Shown here in pieces: positions 10,622-24,400 of a DNA stretch of 64,000 nucleotides. This DNA comes from Karalla daura (taxonomy: Eukaryota; Chordata; Actinopteri; Chaetodontiformes; Leiognathidae). The position numbers and the translations under genes were made by a program. The DNA lies in contig CM055189.1 in the NCBI GenBank assembly GCA_029224185.1, positions 28,085,457 to 28,149,456 on the forward strand, given 5' to 3'. The notes below the pieces were generated by a model that saw nothing but the letters and a program-made list of their open reading frames with translations, did no database searches and had not been told where the DNA came from. The stretch's first letter is position 1; every line of letters begins with the position of its first letter.

Positions 10622-12191
10622 CATTGTCCCACCGCTGCCATCAATGTTAAACGTTACACTACTCCTCGCGACTGTGGCCACAGTTCTCATAGTACACACA
10701 CCAAATCGTGTCAGGGCGTTCTGGAGACTCTCCCCTACGGCTTGACAGTTAGCTCATGTTCCAGATTGGTGAAAGCGTTGTCTCCATAGAGCCAAATGTT
10801 TATCACATGGCCAATTTGGCTTTTTCCCATAAGAATGAATGGGTAAAACAGAACTCCACAAACAAACATTCGCAACGTTGCCATACTTTGACTTTCAAAC
10901 TTCATTTTATTTCAAAAATTGAAGAAGCTTGTGGTGTGTTTGTGTAGCGAGTTGCACGCTGATAGGTTGTATGGTTTTTCAGCAGCACCTCTTCTCGACA
11001 ACCATGTGCTCAGGTACCTTCTCCATTGTCTCGACTGCTGACATGGTAATACAAAGTGATGAGGCATCCAGCTTCAATGCACCCCAGCAGATGGCACAGG
11101 CCCTGGGAGACTCCCAGAGTTAGAAAAGGCCCCCTCAGCATTGGGCATGTCCAATCTCTTCTGAGCACCGGGCCGACATGCGGGATCGCTGAAAAATCTG
11201 CTCTCGTTTCGCTCTTTTCACGCTGCTCCCAGCCACACCCTAAGCAGCAGACAAATTCTTTTTTCCAGATTTGTAGGAACATTGGTGCTCTCTCATGCGG
11301 GGTAGGCCATAAACCAGTGCGCCTTGTGAAATTTAAACGACGAGCCTCATCGTCGGCCCAGTGCAGCCTTTTCTCTCCATAAGCCCCCATTTATTGTCCC
11401 ACCGCTGCCATCAATGTTAAACGTTACACTACTCCTCGCGACTGTGGCCACAGTTCTCATAGTACACACACCAAATCGTGTCAGGGCGTTCTGGAGACTC
11501 TCCCCTACGGCTTGACAGTTAGCTCATGTTCCAGATTGGTGAAAGCGTTGTCTCCATAGAGCCAAATGTTTATCACATGGCCAATTTGGCTTTTTCCCAT
11601 AAGAATGAATGGGTAAAACAGAACTCCACAAACAAACATTCGCAACGTTGCCATACTTTGACTTTCAAACTTCATTTTATTTCAAAAATTGAAGAAGCTT
11701 GTGGTGTGTTTGTGTAGCGAGTTGCACGCTGATAGGTTGTATGGTTTTTCAGCAGCACCTCTTCTCGACAACCATGTGCTCAGGTACCTTCTCCATTGTC
11801 TCGACTGCTGACATGGTAATACAAAGTGATGAGGCATCCAGCTTCAATGCACCCCAGCAGATGGCACAGGCCCTGGGAGACTCCCAGAGTTAGAAAAGGC
11901 CCCCTCAGCATTGGGCATGTCCAATCTCTTCTGAGCACCGGGCCGACATGCGGGATCGCTGAAAAATCTGCTCTCGTTTCGCTCTTTTCACGCTGCTCCC
12001 AGCCACACCCTAAGCAGCAGACAAATTCTTTTTTCCAGATTTGTAGGAACATTGGTGCTCTCTCATGCGGGGTAGGCCATAAACCAGTGCGCCTTGTGAA
12101 ATTTAAACGACGAGCCTCATCGTCGGCCCAGTGCAGCCTTTTCTCTCCATAAGCCCCCATTTATTGTCCCACCGCTGCCATCAATGTTAAA
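10622..12191 (+). repeat. Near-identical 770-bp tandem pair R14/R15
   Basis: Positions 10622-11421 match 11392-12191 at an offset of 770, and I noticed no difference. Shared private variants include TATCACATGGCC, GTCTCGACTGCTGAC, GAGGCATCC, AGAGTTAGAAAAGG, CCAGATTTGTAGG, CGTCGGCCC and CATTTATTGTCCC. Flanking monomers lack the set, so this is a recent one-monomer duplication. Confidence 0.9.
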
Positions 12192-15100
12192 AGTTACACT
12201 ACTCCTCGCAACTGTGGCCACAGTTCTCACAGTACACACACCAAATCGTGTCAGGGCGTTCTGGAGACTCTCCCCTACGGCGTGACAGTGAGCTCATATT
12301 CCAGATTGGGGAAAGCGTTGTCTCCATAGAGCCAAATGTTTATCACTTGGCCAATTTGGGTTTTCCCATAAGAATGAATGGGTAAAACAGAACTCCACAA
12401 ACAAACATTCGCAACGTTGCCATACTTTGACTTTGAAACTTCATTTTCATTTCAAAAACTGAAGAATCTTGTGGTGTGTTTGTGTAGTGAGTTGCACGCT
12501 GATAGGTTGTATGGTTTTTCAGCAGCACCTCCTCTCGACGACCATGTGCTCAGGTAACTGCTCCATTGTCTCATCTGCTGACATGGTAATACAATGTGAT
12601 GAGGCGTCCAGCTTCAATGCACCCCAGCAGATGGCACAGGCCCTGGGAGACTCCCAGAGTTTAAAAGGCCCCCTCAGCATTGGGCATGTCCAATCTCTTC
12701 TTAGCACCGGGCCGACATGCGGGATCGCTGAAACATCAGCTCTCGTTTCGCTCTTTTCACGCTGCTCCCAGCCACACCCTAGGCAGCAGACAAATTATTT
12801 TTTCCAGTTTTGTAGGAACATTGGTGCTCTCTCATGCGGGGTTGGCCATTAACCCGTGCGCCTTGTGAAATTTTAAATGACGAGCCTCGTCGTAGGCCCA
12901 GTGCAGCCTTTTCTCTCCATAAGCCCCCATTCATTGTCCCACCACTGCCATCGATGTGAAACGTTACACTACTCCTCGCGACTGTGGCCACAGTTTTCAT
13001 AGTACACACACCAAATCGTGTCAGGGCGTTCTGGAGACTCTCCCCTACGGCGTGACAGTGAGCTCATATTCCAGATTGGGGAAAGCGTTGTCTCCATAGA
13101 GCCAAATATTTATCACGTGGCCAATTTGGGTTTTCCCATAAGAATGAATGGGAAAAACAGAACTCCACAAACAAACATTCGCAACGTTGCCATACTTTGA
13201 CTTTGAAACTTCATTTTCATTTTAAAAATTGAAGAAGCTTGTGTTGTGCTTGTGTAGCGAGTTGCACGCTGATAGGTTGTATGGTTTTTCAGTAGCACCT
13301 CTTCTCGACGACCATGAGCTCAGGTACCTTCTCCATTGTCTCGTCTGCTGACATGGTAATACAAAGTGATGAGGCGTCCAGCTTCAATGCACCCCAGCAG
13401 ATGGCACAGGCCCTGGGTGACTCCCAGAGTGTGAAAGGGCCCCCTCAGCATTGGGCATGTCCAATCTCTTCTGAGCACCGGGCCGACATGCCGGATCGCT
13501 GCAAAATCAGCTCTCGTTTCGCTCTTTTCACGCTGCTCCCAGCCACACCCTAAGCAGCAGACAAATTCTTTTTTCCAGTTTTGTAGGAACATTGGTGCTC
13601 TCTCATGCGGGGTAGGCCATAAACCCGTGCGCCTTGTGAAATTTTAAATGACGAGCCTCGTCGTAGGCCCAGTGCAGCCTTTTCTCTCCATAAGCCCCCA
13701 TTCATTGTCCCACCGCTGCCATCAATGTTAAACGTTACACTACTCCTCGCGACTGTGGCCACAGTTCTCACAGTACACACACCAAATCGTGTCAGGGCGT
13801 TCTGGAGACTCTCCCCTACGGCGTGACAGTGAGCTCATATTCCAGATTGGGGAAAGCGTTGTCTCCATAGAGCCAAATATTTATCACGTGGCCAATTTGG
13901 GTTTTCCCATAAGAATGAATGGGAAAAACAGAACTCCACAAACCAACGTTCGCAACATTGCCATACTTTGACTTTGAAACTTCATTTTCATTTAAAAAAT
14001 TGAAGAAGCTTGTGTTGTGTTTGTGTAGCGAGTTGCACGCTGATAGGTTGTATGGTTTTTCAGCAGCACCTCTTCTCGACGACCATGAGCTCAGGTACCT
14101 TCTCCATTGTCTCGTCTGCTGACATGGTAATACAAAGTGATGAGGCGTCCAGCTTCAATGCACCCCAGCAGATGGCACAGGCCCTGGGTGACTCCCAGAG
14201 TTTGAAAGGCCCCCTCAGCATTGGGCATGTCCAATCTCTTCTGAGCACCGGGCCGACATGCCGGATCGCTGCAAAATCACCTCTCGTTTCGCTCTTTTCA
14301 CGCTGCTCCCAGCCACACCCTAAGCAGCACACAAATTCTTTTTTCCAGTTTTGTAGGAACATTGGTGCTCTCTCATGCGGGGTAGGCCATAAACCCGTGC
14401 GCCTTGTGAAATTTTAAATGACAAGCCTCGTCGTAGGCCCAGTGCAGCCTTTTCTCTCCATAAGCCCCCATTCATTTTCCCACCGCTGCCATCAATGTTA
14501 AACGTTACACTACTCCTCGCGACTGTGGCCACAGTTCTCATAGTACACACACCAAATCGTGTCAGGGCATTCTGGAGACTCTCCCCGACAGCGTGACAGT
14601 GAGCTCATATTCCAGATTGGGGAAAGCGTTGTCTCCATAGAGCCAAATGTTTATCACTTGGCCAATTTGGCTTTTTCCCATAAGAATGAATGGGAAAAAC
14701 AGAACTCCACAAACATTCGCAACGTTGCCATACTTTGACTTTGAAACTTCATTTTCATTTAAAAAATTGAAGAAGCTTGTGTTGTGTTTGTGTAGCGAGT
14801 TGCACGCTGATAGGTTGTATGGTTTTTCAGCAGCAGCTCTTCTCGACGACCATGAGCTCAGGTACCTTCTCCATTGTCTCGTCTGCTGACATGGTAATAC
14901 AAAGTGATGAGGCGTCCAGCTTCAATGCACCCCAGCAGATGGCACAGGCCCTGGGTGACTCCAAGAGTTTGAAAGGGCCCCCTCAGCATTGGGCATGTCC
15001 AATCTCTTCTGAGCACCGGGCCGACATGCCGGATCGCTGCAAAATCACCTCTCGTTTCGCTCTTTTCACGCTGCTCCCAGCCACACCCTAAGCAGCAGAC

Positions 15101-18059
15101 AAATTCTTTTTTCCAGTTTTGTAGGAACATTGGTGCTCTCTCATGCGGGGTTGGCCATAAACCCGTGCGCCTTGTGAAATTTTAAATGACAAGCCTCGTC
15201 GTAGGCCCAGTGCAGCCTTTTCTCTCCATAAGCCCCCATTCATTTTCCCACCGCTGCCATCAATGTTAAACGTTACACTACTCCTCGCGACTGTGGCCAC
15301 AGTTCTCATAGTACACACACCAAATCGTGTCAGGGCATTCTGGAGACTCTCCCCGACAGCGTGACAGTGAGCTCATATTCCAGATTGGGGAAAGCGCTGT
15401 CTCCATAGAGCCAAATGTTTATCACTTGGCCAATATGGGTTTTCCTATAAGAATGAATGGGACAAAAAGAACTCCACAAACAAACATTCGCAACATTGCC
15501 ATACTTTGACTTTGAAACTTCATTTTCATTTCAAAAATTGAAGAGTCTTGTGGTGTGTTTGTGTAGTGAGTTGCACGCTGATTGGTTGTATGGTTTTTCA
15601 GCAGCACCTCTTCTCGACGACCATGTGCTCAGGTACCTTCTCCATTGTCTCGTCTGCTGACATGGTAATACAAAGTGATGAGGCGTCCAGCTTCAATGCA
15701 TCCCAACAGATGGCACAGGCCCTGGGAGACTCCCAGAGTTTGAAAGGACCCCCTCAGCATTGGGCATGTCCAATCTCTTCTGAGCACCGGGCCGACATGC
15801 GGGATCGCTGCAAAATCAGCTCTCGTTTCGCTCTTTTCACGCTGCTCCCAGCCACACCCGAAGCAGCAGACAAATTCTTTTTTCCAGTTTTGTTGGAACA
15901 TTGGTGCTCTCTCATGCGGGGTTGGCCATAAACCCGTGCGCCTTGTGAAATTTTAAATGACAAGCCTCGTCGTAGGCCCAGTGCAGCCTTTTCTCTCCAT
16001 AAGCCCCCATTCATTGTCCCACCACTGCCATCAATGTTAAACGTTACACTACTCCTCGCGACTGTGGCCACAGTTCTCATAGTACACACACCAAATCGTG
16101 TCAGGGCATTCTGGAGACTCTCCCCTACAGCGTGACAGTGAGCTCATATTCCAGATTGGGGAAAGCGTTGTCTCCATAGAGCCAAATGTTTATCACTTGG
16201 CCAATATGGGTTTTCCCATAAGAATGAATGGGAAAAAAAGAACTCCACAAACAAACATTCGCAACGTTGCCATACTTTGACTTTGAAACTTCATTTTCAT
16301 TTCAAAAATTGAAGAGTCTTGTGGTCTGTTTGTGTAGTGAGTTGCACGCTGATAGGTTGTATGGTTTTTCAGCAGCACCTCTTCTCGACGACCATGTGCT
16401 CAGGTACCTTCTCCATTGTCTCGTCTGCTGACATGGTAATACAAAGTGATGAGGCGTCCAGCTTCAATGCACCCCAGCAGATGGCACAGGCCCTGGGTGA
16501 CTCCCAGAGTTTGAAAGGCCCCCTCAGCATTGGGCATGTCCAATCTCTTCTTAGCACCGGGCCGACATGCGGGATCGCTGAAACATCAGCTCTCGTTTCG
16601 CTCTTTTCACGCTGCTCCCAGCCACACCCTAGGCAGCAGACAAATTATTTTTTCCAGTTTTGTAGGAACATTGGTGCTCTCTCATGCGGGGTAGGCCATA
16701 AACCCGTGCGCCTTGTGAAATTTTAAATAACGAGCCTCGTCGTAGGCCCAGTGCACCCTTTTCTCTCCATAAGCCCCCATTCATTTTCCCACCGCTGCCA
16801 TCAATGTTAAACGTTACACTACTCCTCGCGACTGTGGCCACAGTTCTCATAGTACACACACCAAATCGTGTCAGGGCATTCTGGAGACTCTCCCCTACAG
16901 CGTGACAGTGAGCTCATATTCCAGATTGGGGAAAGCGTTGTCTCCATAGAGCCAAATGTTTATCACTTGGCCAATATGGGTTTTCCCATAAGAATGAATG
17001 GGAAAAAAAGAACTCCACAAACAAACATTCGCAACGTTGCCATACTTTGACTTTGAAACTTCATTTTCATTTCAAAAATTGAAGAGTCTTGTGGTGTGTT
17101 TGTGTAGTGAGTTGCACGCTGATAGGTTGTATGGTTTTTCAGCAGCACCTCTTCTCGACGACCATGTGCTCAGGTACCTTCTCCATTGTCTCGTCTGCTG
17201 ACATGGTAATACAAAGTGATGACGCGTCCAGCTTCAATGCACCCCAGCAGATGGCACAGGCCCTGGGTGACTCCCAGAGTTTGAAAGGGCCCCCTCAGCA
17301 TTGGGCATGTCCAATCTCTTGTGAGCACCGGGCCGACATGCTGGATCGCTGAAAAATCAGCTCTCGTTTCGCTCTTTTCACGCTGCTCCCAGCCACACCC
17401 TAAGCAGCAGACAAATTCTTTTTTCCAGTTTTGTAGGAACATTGGTGCTCTCTCATGCGGGGTAGGCCATAAACCCGTGCGCCTTGTGAAATTTAAACGA
17501 CGAGCCTCATCGTAAGACCAGTGCAGCCTTTTCTCTCCATAAGCCCCCATTCATTGTCCCACCGCTGCCATCAATGTTAAACGTTACACTACTCCTCGCG
17601 ACTGTGGCCACAGTTTTCATAGTACCCACACCAAATCGTGTCAGGGCGTTCTGGAGACTCTCCCCTACAGCGTGACAGTGAGCTCATATTCCAGATTGGG
17701 GAAAGCGTTGTCTCCATAGAGCCAAATATTTATCACGTGGCCAATTTGGGTTTTCCCATAAGAATGAATGGGAAAAACAGAACTCCACAAACAAACATTC
17801 GCAACGTTGCCATACTTTGACTTTGAAACTTCATTTTCATTTAAAAAATTGAAGAAGCTTGTGTTGTGTTTGTGTAACGAGTTGCACGCTGATAGGTTGT
17901 ATGGTTTTTCAGCAGCACCTCTTCTCGACGACCATGTGCTCAGGTACCTTCTCCATTGTCTCGTCTGCTGACATGGTAATACAAAGTGATGAGGCGTCCA
18001 GCTTCAATGCACCCCAGCAGATGGCACAGGCCCTGGGTGACTCCCAGAGTTTGAAAGGG
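12192..18059 (+). repeat. Mixed region of class g and h monomers (R16-R23)
   Basis: Markers fall at 12248, 13018, 13789, 14559, 15327, 16098, 16868 and 17638. Class g (R17, R18, R19, R23) is marked by a T/A-rich TTTAAAAAATTGAAG and AAGCTTGTGTTG. Class h (R20, R21, R22) is marked by CCAATATGGG, GAAGAGTCTTG and GTAGTGAG. Neighbours of the same class are similar but not identical, so the classes expanded earlier than the sharp duplications elsewhere. No gene is supported. Confidence 0.8.
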
Positions 18060-21000
18060 CCCCCTCAGCATTGGGCATGTCCAATCTCTTCTTAGCACCG
18101 GGCCGACATGCGGGATCGCTGCAAAATCAGCTCTCGTTTCGCTCTTTTCACGCTGCTCCCAGCCACACCCTAAGCAGCAGACAAATTCTTTTTTCCAGTT
18201 TTGTAGGAACATTGGTGCTCTCTCAGGCGGGGTTGGCCATAAACCCGTGCGCCTTGTGAAATTTTAAATGACAAGCCTCATCGTAGGCCCAGTGCAGCCT
18301 TTTCTCTCCATAAGCCCCCATTCATTGTCCCACTGCTGCCATCAATGTTAAACGTTACACTACTCCTCGCGACTGTGGCCACAGTTCTCATAGTACACAC
18401 ACCAAATCGTGTCAGGGCGTTCTTGAGACTCTCCCCTATGGCATGACAGTGAGCTCATATTCCAGATTGGGGACAGCATTGTCTCCATAGAGCCAAAAAT
18501 TTATCACGTGGCCAATTTGGCTTTTTCCCATAAGAATGAATGGGAAAAACAGAACTCCACAAACATTCGCAACGTTGCCATACTTTGACTTTGAAACTTC
18601 ATTTTATTTCAAAAATTGAAGATGCTTGTGGTGTGTTTGAGTAGCGAGTTGCACGCTGATTGGTTGTATGGTTTTTCAGCAGCACCTCTTCTCGACGACC
18701 ATGTGCTCAGGTACCTTCTCCATTGTCTCGTCTGCTGACATGGTAATACAAAGTGATGAGGCGTCCAGCTTCAATGCATCCCAACAGATGGCACAGGCCC
18801 TGGGTGACTCCCAGAGTTTGAAAGGCCCCCTCAGCATTGGGCATGTCCAATCTCTTCTGAGCACCGGGCCGACATGCGGGATCGCTGAAACATCAGCTCT
18901 CGTTTCGCTCTTTTCACGCTGCTCCCAGCCACACCCTAAGCAGCAGACAAATTCTTTTTTCCAGTTTTGTAGGAACATTGGTGCTCTCTCATGCGGGGTA
19001 GGCCATAAACCCGTGCGCCTTGTGAAATTTTAAATGACGAGCCTCGACGTAGGCCCAGTGCAGCCTTTTCTCTCCATAAGCCCCCATTCATTTTCCCACC
19101 GCTGCCATCAATGTTAAACGTTACACTACTCCTCGCGACTGTGGCCACAGTTCTCATAGTACACACACCAAATCGTGTCAGGGCATTCTGGAGACTCTCC
19201 CCGACAGCGTGACAGTGAGCTCATATTCCAGATTGGGGAAAGCGTTGTCTCCATAGAGCCAAATGTTTATCACTTGGCCAATATGGGTTTTCCCATAAGA
19301 ATGAATGGGAAAAAAAGAACTCCACAAACAAACATTCGCAACGTTTCCATACTTTGACTTTGAAACTTCATTTTCATTTCAAAAATTGAAGAGTCTTGTG
19401 GTGTGTTTGTGTAGTGAGTTGCACGCTGATTGGTTGTATGGTTTTTCAGCAGCACCTCTTCTCGACGACCATGTGCTCAGGTACCTTCTCCATTGTCTCG
19501 TCTGCTGACATGGTAATACAAAGTGATGAGGCGTCCAGCTTCAATGCACCCCAGCAGATGGCACAGGCCCTGGGTGACTCCCAGAGTTTGAAAGGCCCCC
19601 TCAGCATTGGGCATGTCCAATCTCTTCTTAGCACCGGGCCGACATGCGGGATCGCTGCAAAATCAGCTCTCGTTTCGCTCTTTTCACGCTGCTCCCAGCC
19701 ACACCCTAAGCAGCAGACAAATTCTTTTTTCCAGTTTTGTAGGAACATTGGTGCTCTCTCAGGCGGGGTTGGCCATAAACCCGTGCGCCTTGTGAAATTT
19801 TAAATGACAAGCCTCATCGTAGGCCCAGTGCAGCCTTTTCTCTCCATAAGCCCCCATTCATTGTCCCACTGCTGCCATCAATGTTAAACGTTACACTACT
19901 CCTCGCGACTGTGGCCACAGTTCTCATAGTACACACACCAAATCGTGTCAGGGCGTTCTTGAGACTCTCCCCTATGGCATGACAGTGAGCTCATATTCCA
20001 GATTGGGGACAGCATTGTCTCCATAGAGCCAAAAATTTATCACGTGGCCAATTTGGCTTTTTCCCATAAGAATGAATGGGAAAAACAGAACTCCACAAAC
20101 ATTCGCAACGTTGCCATACTTTGACTTTGAAACTTCATTTTATTTCAAAAATTGAAGATGCTTGTGGTGTGTTTGAGTAGCGAGTTGCACGCTGATTGGT
20201 TGTATGGTTTTTCAGCAGCACCTCTTCTCGACGACCATGTGCTCAGGTACCTTCTCCATTGTCTCGTCTGCTGACATGGTAATACAAAGTGATGAGGCGT
20301 CCAGCTTCAATGCATCCCAACAGATGGCACAGGCCCTGGGTGACTCCCAGAGTTTGAAAGGCCCCCTCAGCATTGGGCATGTCCAATCTCTTCTGAGCAC
20401 CGGGCCGACATGCGGGATCGCTGAAACATCAGCTCTCGTTTCGCTCTTTTCACGCTGCTCCCAGCCACACCCTAAGCAGCAGACAAATTCTTTTTTCCAG
20501 TTTTGTAGGAACATTGGTGCTCTCTCATGCGGGGTAGGCCATAAACCCGTGCGCCTTGTGAAATTTTAAATGACGAGCCTCGACGTAGGCCCAGTGCAGC
20601 CTTTTCTCTCCATAAGCCCCCATTCATTTTCCCACCGCTGCCATCAATGTTAAACGTTACACTACTCCTCGCGACTGTGGCCACAGTTCTCATAGTACAC
20701 ACACCAAATCGTGTCAGGGCATTCTGGAGACTCTCCCCGACAGCGTGACAGTGAGCTCATATTCCAGATTGGGGAAAGCGTTGTCTCCATAGAGCCAAAT
20801 GTTTATCACTTGGCCAATATGGGTTTTCCCATAAGAATGAATGGGAAAAAAAGAACTCCACAAACAAACATTCGCAACGTTTCCATACTTTGACTTTGAA
20901 ACTTCATTTTCATTTCAAAAATTGAAGAGTCTTGTGGTGTGTTTGTGTAGTGAGTTGCACGCTGATTGGTTGTATGGTTTTTCAGCAGCACCTCTTCTCG

Positions 21001-21191
21001 ACGACCATGTGCTCAGGTACCTTCTCCATTGTCTCGTCTGCTGACATGGTAATACAAAGTGATGAGGCGTCCAGCTTCAATGCACCCCAGCAGATGGCAC
21101 AGGCCCTGGGTGACTCCCAGAGTTTGAAAGGCCCCCTCAGCATTGGGCATGTCCAATCTCTTCTTAGCACCGGGCCGACATGCGGGATCGC
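18060..21191 (+). repeat. Tandem dimer HOR, period 1,536 bp, two copies
   Basis: The sequence at 18060-19655 matches 19596-21191 at an offset of 1,536, with no difference that I noticed. Each unit joins a 766-bp monomer (markers 18409 and 19945; GTTCTTGAGAC, GGGGACAGCATTG, GTGTTTGAGTAGCG) to a 770-bp class h monomer (19175 and 20711). It is a two-monomer higher-order repeat at its earliest stage. Confidence 0.9.
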
Positions 21192-21479
21192 TGAAACATC
21201 AGCTCTCGTTTCGCTCTTTTCACGCTAATCCCAGCCACACCCTAGGCAGCAGACAAATTATTTTTTCCAGTTTTGTAGGAACATTGGTGCTCTCTCATGC
21301 GGGGTAGGCCATAAAGCCGTGCGCCTTGTGAAATTTAAACGACGAGCCTCATCGTAGGCCCAGTGCAGCCTTTTCTCTCCATAAGCCCCCATTCATTGTC
21401 CCACCACTGCCATCAATGTTAAACATTACACTACTCCTCGCGACTGTGGCCACAGTTCTCACAGTACACACACCAAATC
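21192..21479 (+). repeat. Junction tail of R27 between dimer HOR and five-monomer HOR
   Basis: The tail departs from the dimer pattern at GCTGAAACATC and carries a private CACGCTAATCCC in place of CACGCTGCTCCC. It then joins the sequence type that precedes class a monomers, AAAGCCGTGCGCC. The breakpoint between the two HOR families therefore lies in about 21190-21300. Confidence 0.7.
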
Positions 21480-24400
21480 GTGTCAGGGCATTCTGGAGAC
21501 TCTCCCCTACGGCGTGAGAGTGAGCTCATATTCCAGATTGGGGAAAGCGTTGTCTCCATAGAGCCAAATGTTTATCACTTGGCCAATTTGGGTTTTCCCA
21601 AAAGAATGAATGGGTAAAACAGAACTCCACAAACAAACATTCGCAACGTTGCCATACTTTGACTTTGAAACTTCATTTCCATTTCAAAAATTGAAGAATC
21701 TTGTGGTGTGTTTGTGTAGCGAGTTGCACGCTGATTGGTTGTATGGTTTTTCAGCAGCACCTCTTCTCGACAACCATGTGCTCAGGTACCTTCTCCATTG
21801 TCTCGTCTGCTGACATGGTAATACAAAGTGATGAGGCGTCCAGCTTCAATGCACCCCAGCAGATGGCACAGGCCCTGGGAGACTCAAAGAGTTTGAAACG
21901 GCCCCTTCAGCATTGGGCATGTCCAATCTCTTCTTAGCACCGGGCCGACATGCGGGATTGCAGAAAAATCAGCTCTCGTTTCGCTCTTTTCACGCTGCTC
22001 CCAGCCACACCCTAAGCAGCAGACAAATTCTTTTTTTGCAGTTTTGTAGGAACATTGGTGCTCTCTCATGCGGGGCAGGCCATTAACCCGTGCGCCTTGT
22101 GAAATTTAAACGACGAGCCTCATCGTAGGCCCAGTGCAGCCTTTTCTCTCCATAAGCCCCCATTCATTGTCCCACCACTGCCATCAATGTTAAACGTTAC
22201 ACTACTCCTCGCGACTGTGGCCACAGTTCTCACAGTACACACACCAAATCGTGTCAGGGCGTTCTGGAGACTCTCCCCTACGGCTTGACAGTGAACTCAT
22301 GTTCCAGATTGGTGAAAGCATTGTCTCCATAGAGCCAAATGTTTATCACGTGGCCAATTTGGCTTTTTCCTATAAGAATGAATGGGAACAACAGAACTCC
22401 ACAAACGAACATTCACAACCTTGCCATACTTTGACTTTGAAACTTCATTTTCATTTCAAAAATTGAAGAATCTTGTGGTGTGTTTGTGTAGCTAGTTGCA
22501 CGCTGATTGGTTTTATGGTTTTTCAGCAGCACCTCTTCTCGACGACCATGTGCTCAGGTTCCTTCTCCATTGTCTCGTCTGCTGACATGGTAATACAAAG
22601 TGATGAGGCGTCCAGCTTCAATGCACCCCAGGAGATGGCACAGGCCCTGGGTGACTCCCAGAGTTTGAAAGGGCCCCCTCAGCATTGGGCATGTCCAATC
22701 TCTTCTTAGCACCGGGCCGACATGCGGGATCGCTGCAAAATCAGCTCTCGTTTCGCTCTTTTCACGCTGCTCCCAGCCACACCCTAAGCAGCAGACAAAT
22801 TCTTTTTTCCAGTTTTGTAGGAACATTGGTGCTCTCTCATGCGGGGTTGGCCATAAACCCGTGCGCCTTGTGAAATTTTAAATGACAAGCCTCGTCGTAG
22901 GCCCAGTGCAGCCTTTTCTCTCCATAAGCCCCCATTTATTGTCCCACTGCTGCCATCAATGTTAAACGTTACACTACTCCTCGCGACTGTGGCCACAGTT
23001 CTCATAGTACACACACCAAAACGTGTCAGGGCGTTCTTGAGACTCTCCCCTACGGCATGACAGTGAGCTCATATTACAGATTGGGGAAAGCATTGTCTCC
23101 ATAGAGCAAAAAATTTATTACGTGGCCAATTTGGCTTTTTCCCATAAGAATGAATGGGAAAAACAGAACTCCACAAACATTCGCAACGTTGCCATACTTT
23201 GACTTTGAAACTTCATTTTATTTCAAAAATTGAAGATGCTTGTGGTGTGTTTGTGTAGCGAGTTGCACGCTGATTGGTTGTATGGTTTTTCAGCAGCACC
23301 TCTTCTCGACGACCATGTGCTCAGGTACCTTCTCCATTGTCTCGTCTGCTGACATGGTAATACAAAGTGATGAGGCGTCCAGCTTCAATGCATCCCAACA
23401 GATGGCACAGGCCCTGGGAGACTCCCCGAGTTTGAAAGGACCCCTCAGCATTGGGCATGTCCAATCTCTTCTGAGCACCGGGACGACATGCGGGATCGCT
23501 GAAAAATCAGCTCTCGTTTCGCTCTTTTCACGCTGCTCCCAGCCACACCCTAAGCAGCAGACAAATTCTTTTTTCCAGTTTTGTCGGAACATTGGTGCTC
23601 TCTCATGCGGGGTTGGCCATAAACCAGTGCGCCTTGTGAAATTTAAACGACGAGCCTCATCGTAAGCCCAGTGCAGCCTTTTCTCTCCATAAGCCCCCAT
23701 TCATTGTCCCACCGCTGCCATCAATGTTAAACGTTACACTACTCCTCACGACTGTGGCCACAGTTCTCATAGTACACACACCAAATCGTGTCAGGGCTTT
23801 CTGGAGACTCTCCCCTACGGCGTAACAGTTAGCTCATATTCCAGATTGGGGAAAGCGTTGTCTCCATAGAGCCAAATGTTTATCACTTGGCCAATTTGGG
23901 TTTTCCCATAAGAATGAATGGGTAAAACAGAACTCCACAAACAAACATTCGCAACGTTGCCATACTTTGACTTTGAAACTTCATTTTCATTTCAAAAAGT
24001 GAAGAATCTTGTGGTGTGTTTGTGTAGCGAGTTGCACGCTGATAGGTTGTATGGTTTTTCAGCAGCACCTCCTCTCGACGACCATGTGCTCAGGTACCTG
24101 CTCCAATGTCTCCTCTGTTGACATGGTAATACAAAGCGATGAGGCGTCCAGCTTCAATGCACCCCAGCAGATGGCACAGGCCCTGGGAGACTCCCAGAGT
24201 TTGAAAGGCCCCCTCAGCATTGGGCATGTCCAATCTCTTCTTAGCACCGGGCCGACATGCGGGATCGCTGATAAATCAGCTCTCGTTTCGCTCTTTTCAC
24301 GCTGCTCCCAGCCACACCCTAAGCAGCAGACAAATTATTTTTTCCAGTTTTGTAGGAACATTGGTGCTCTCTCATGCGGGGTAGGCCATAAACCCGTGCG

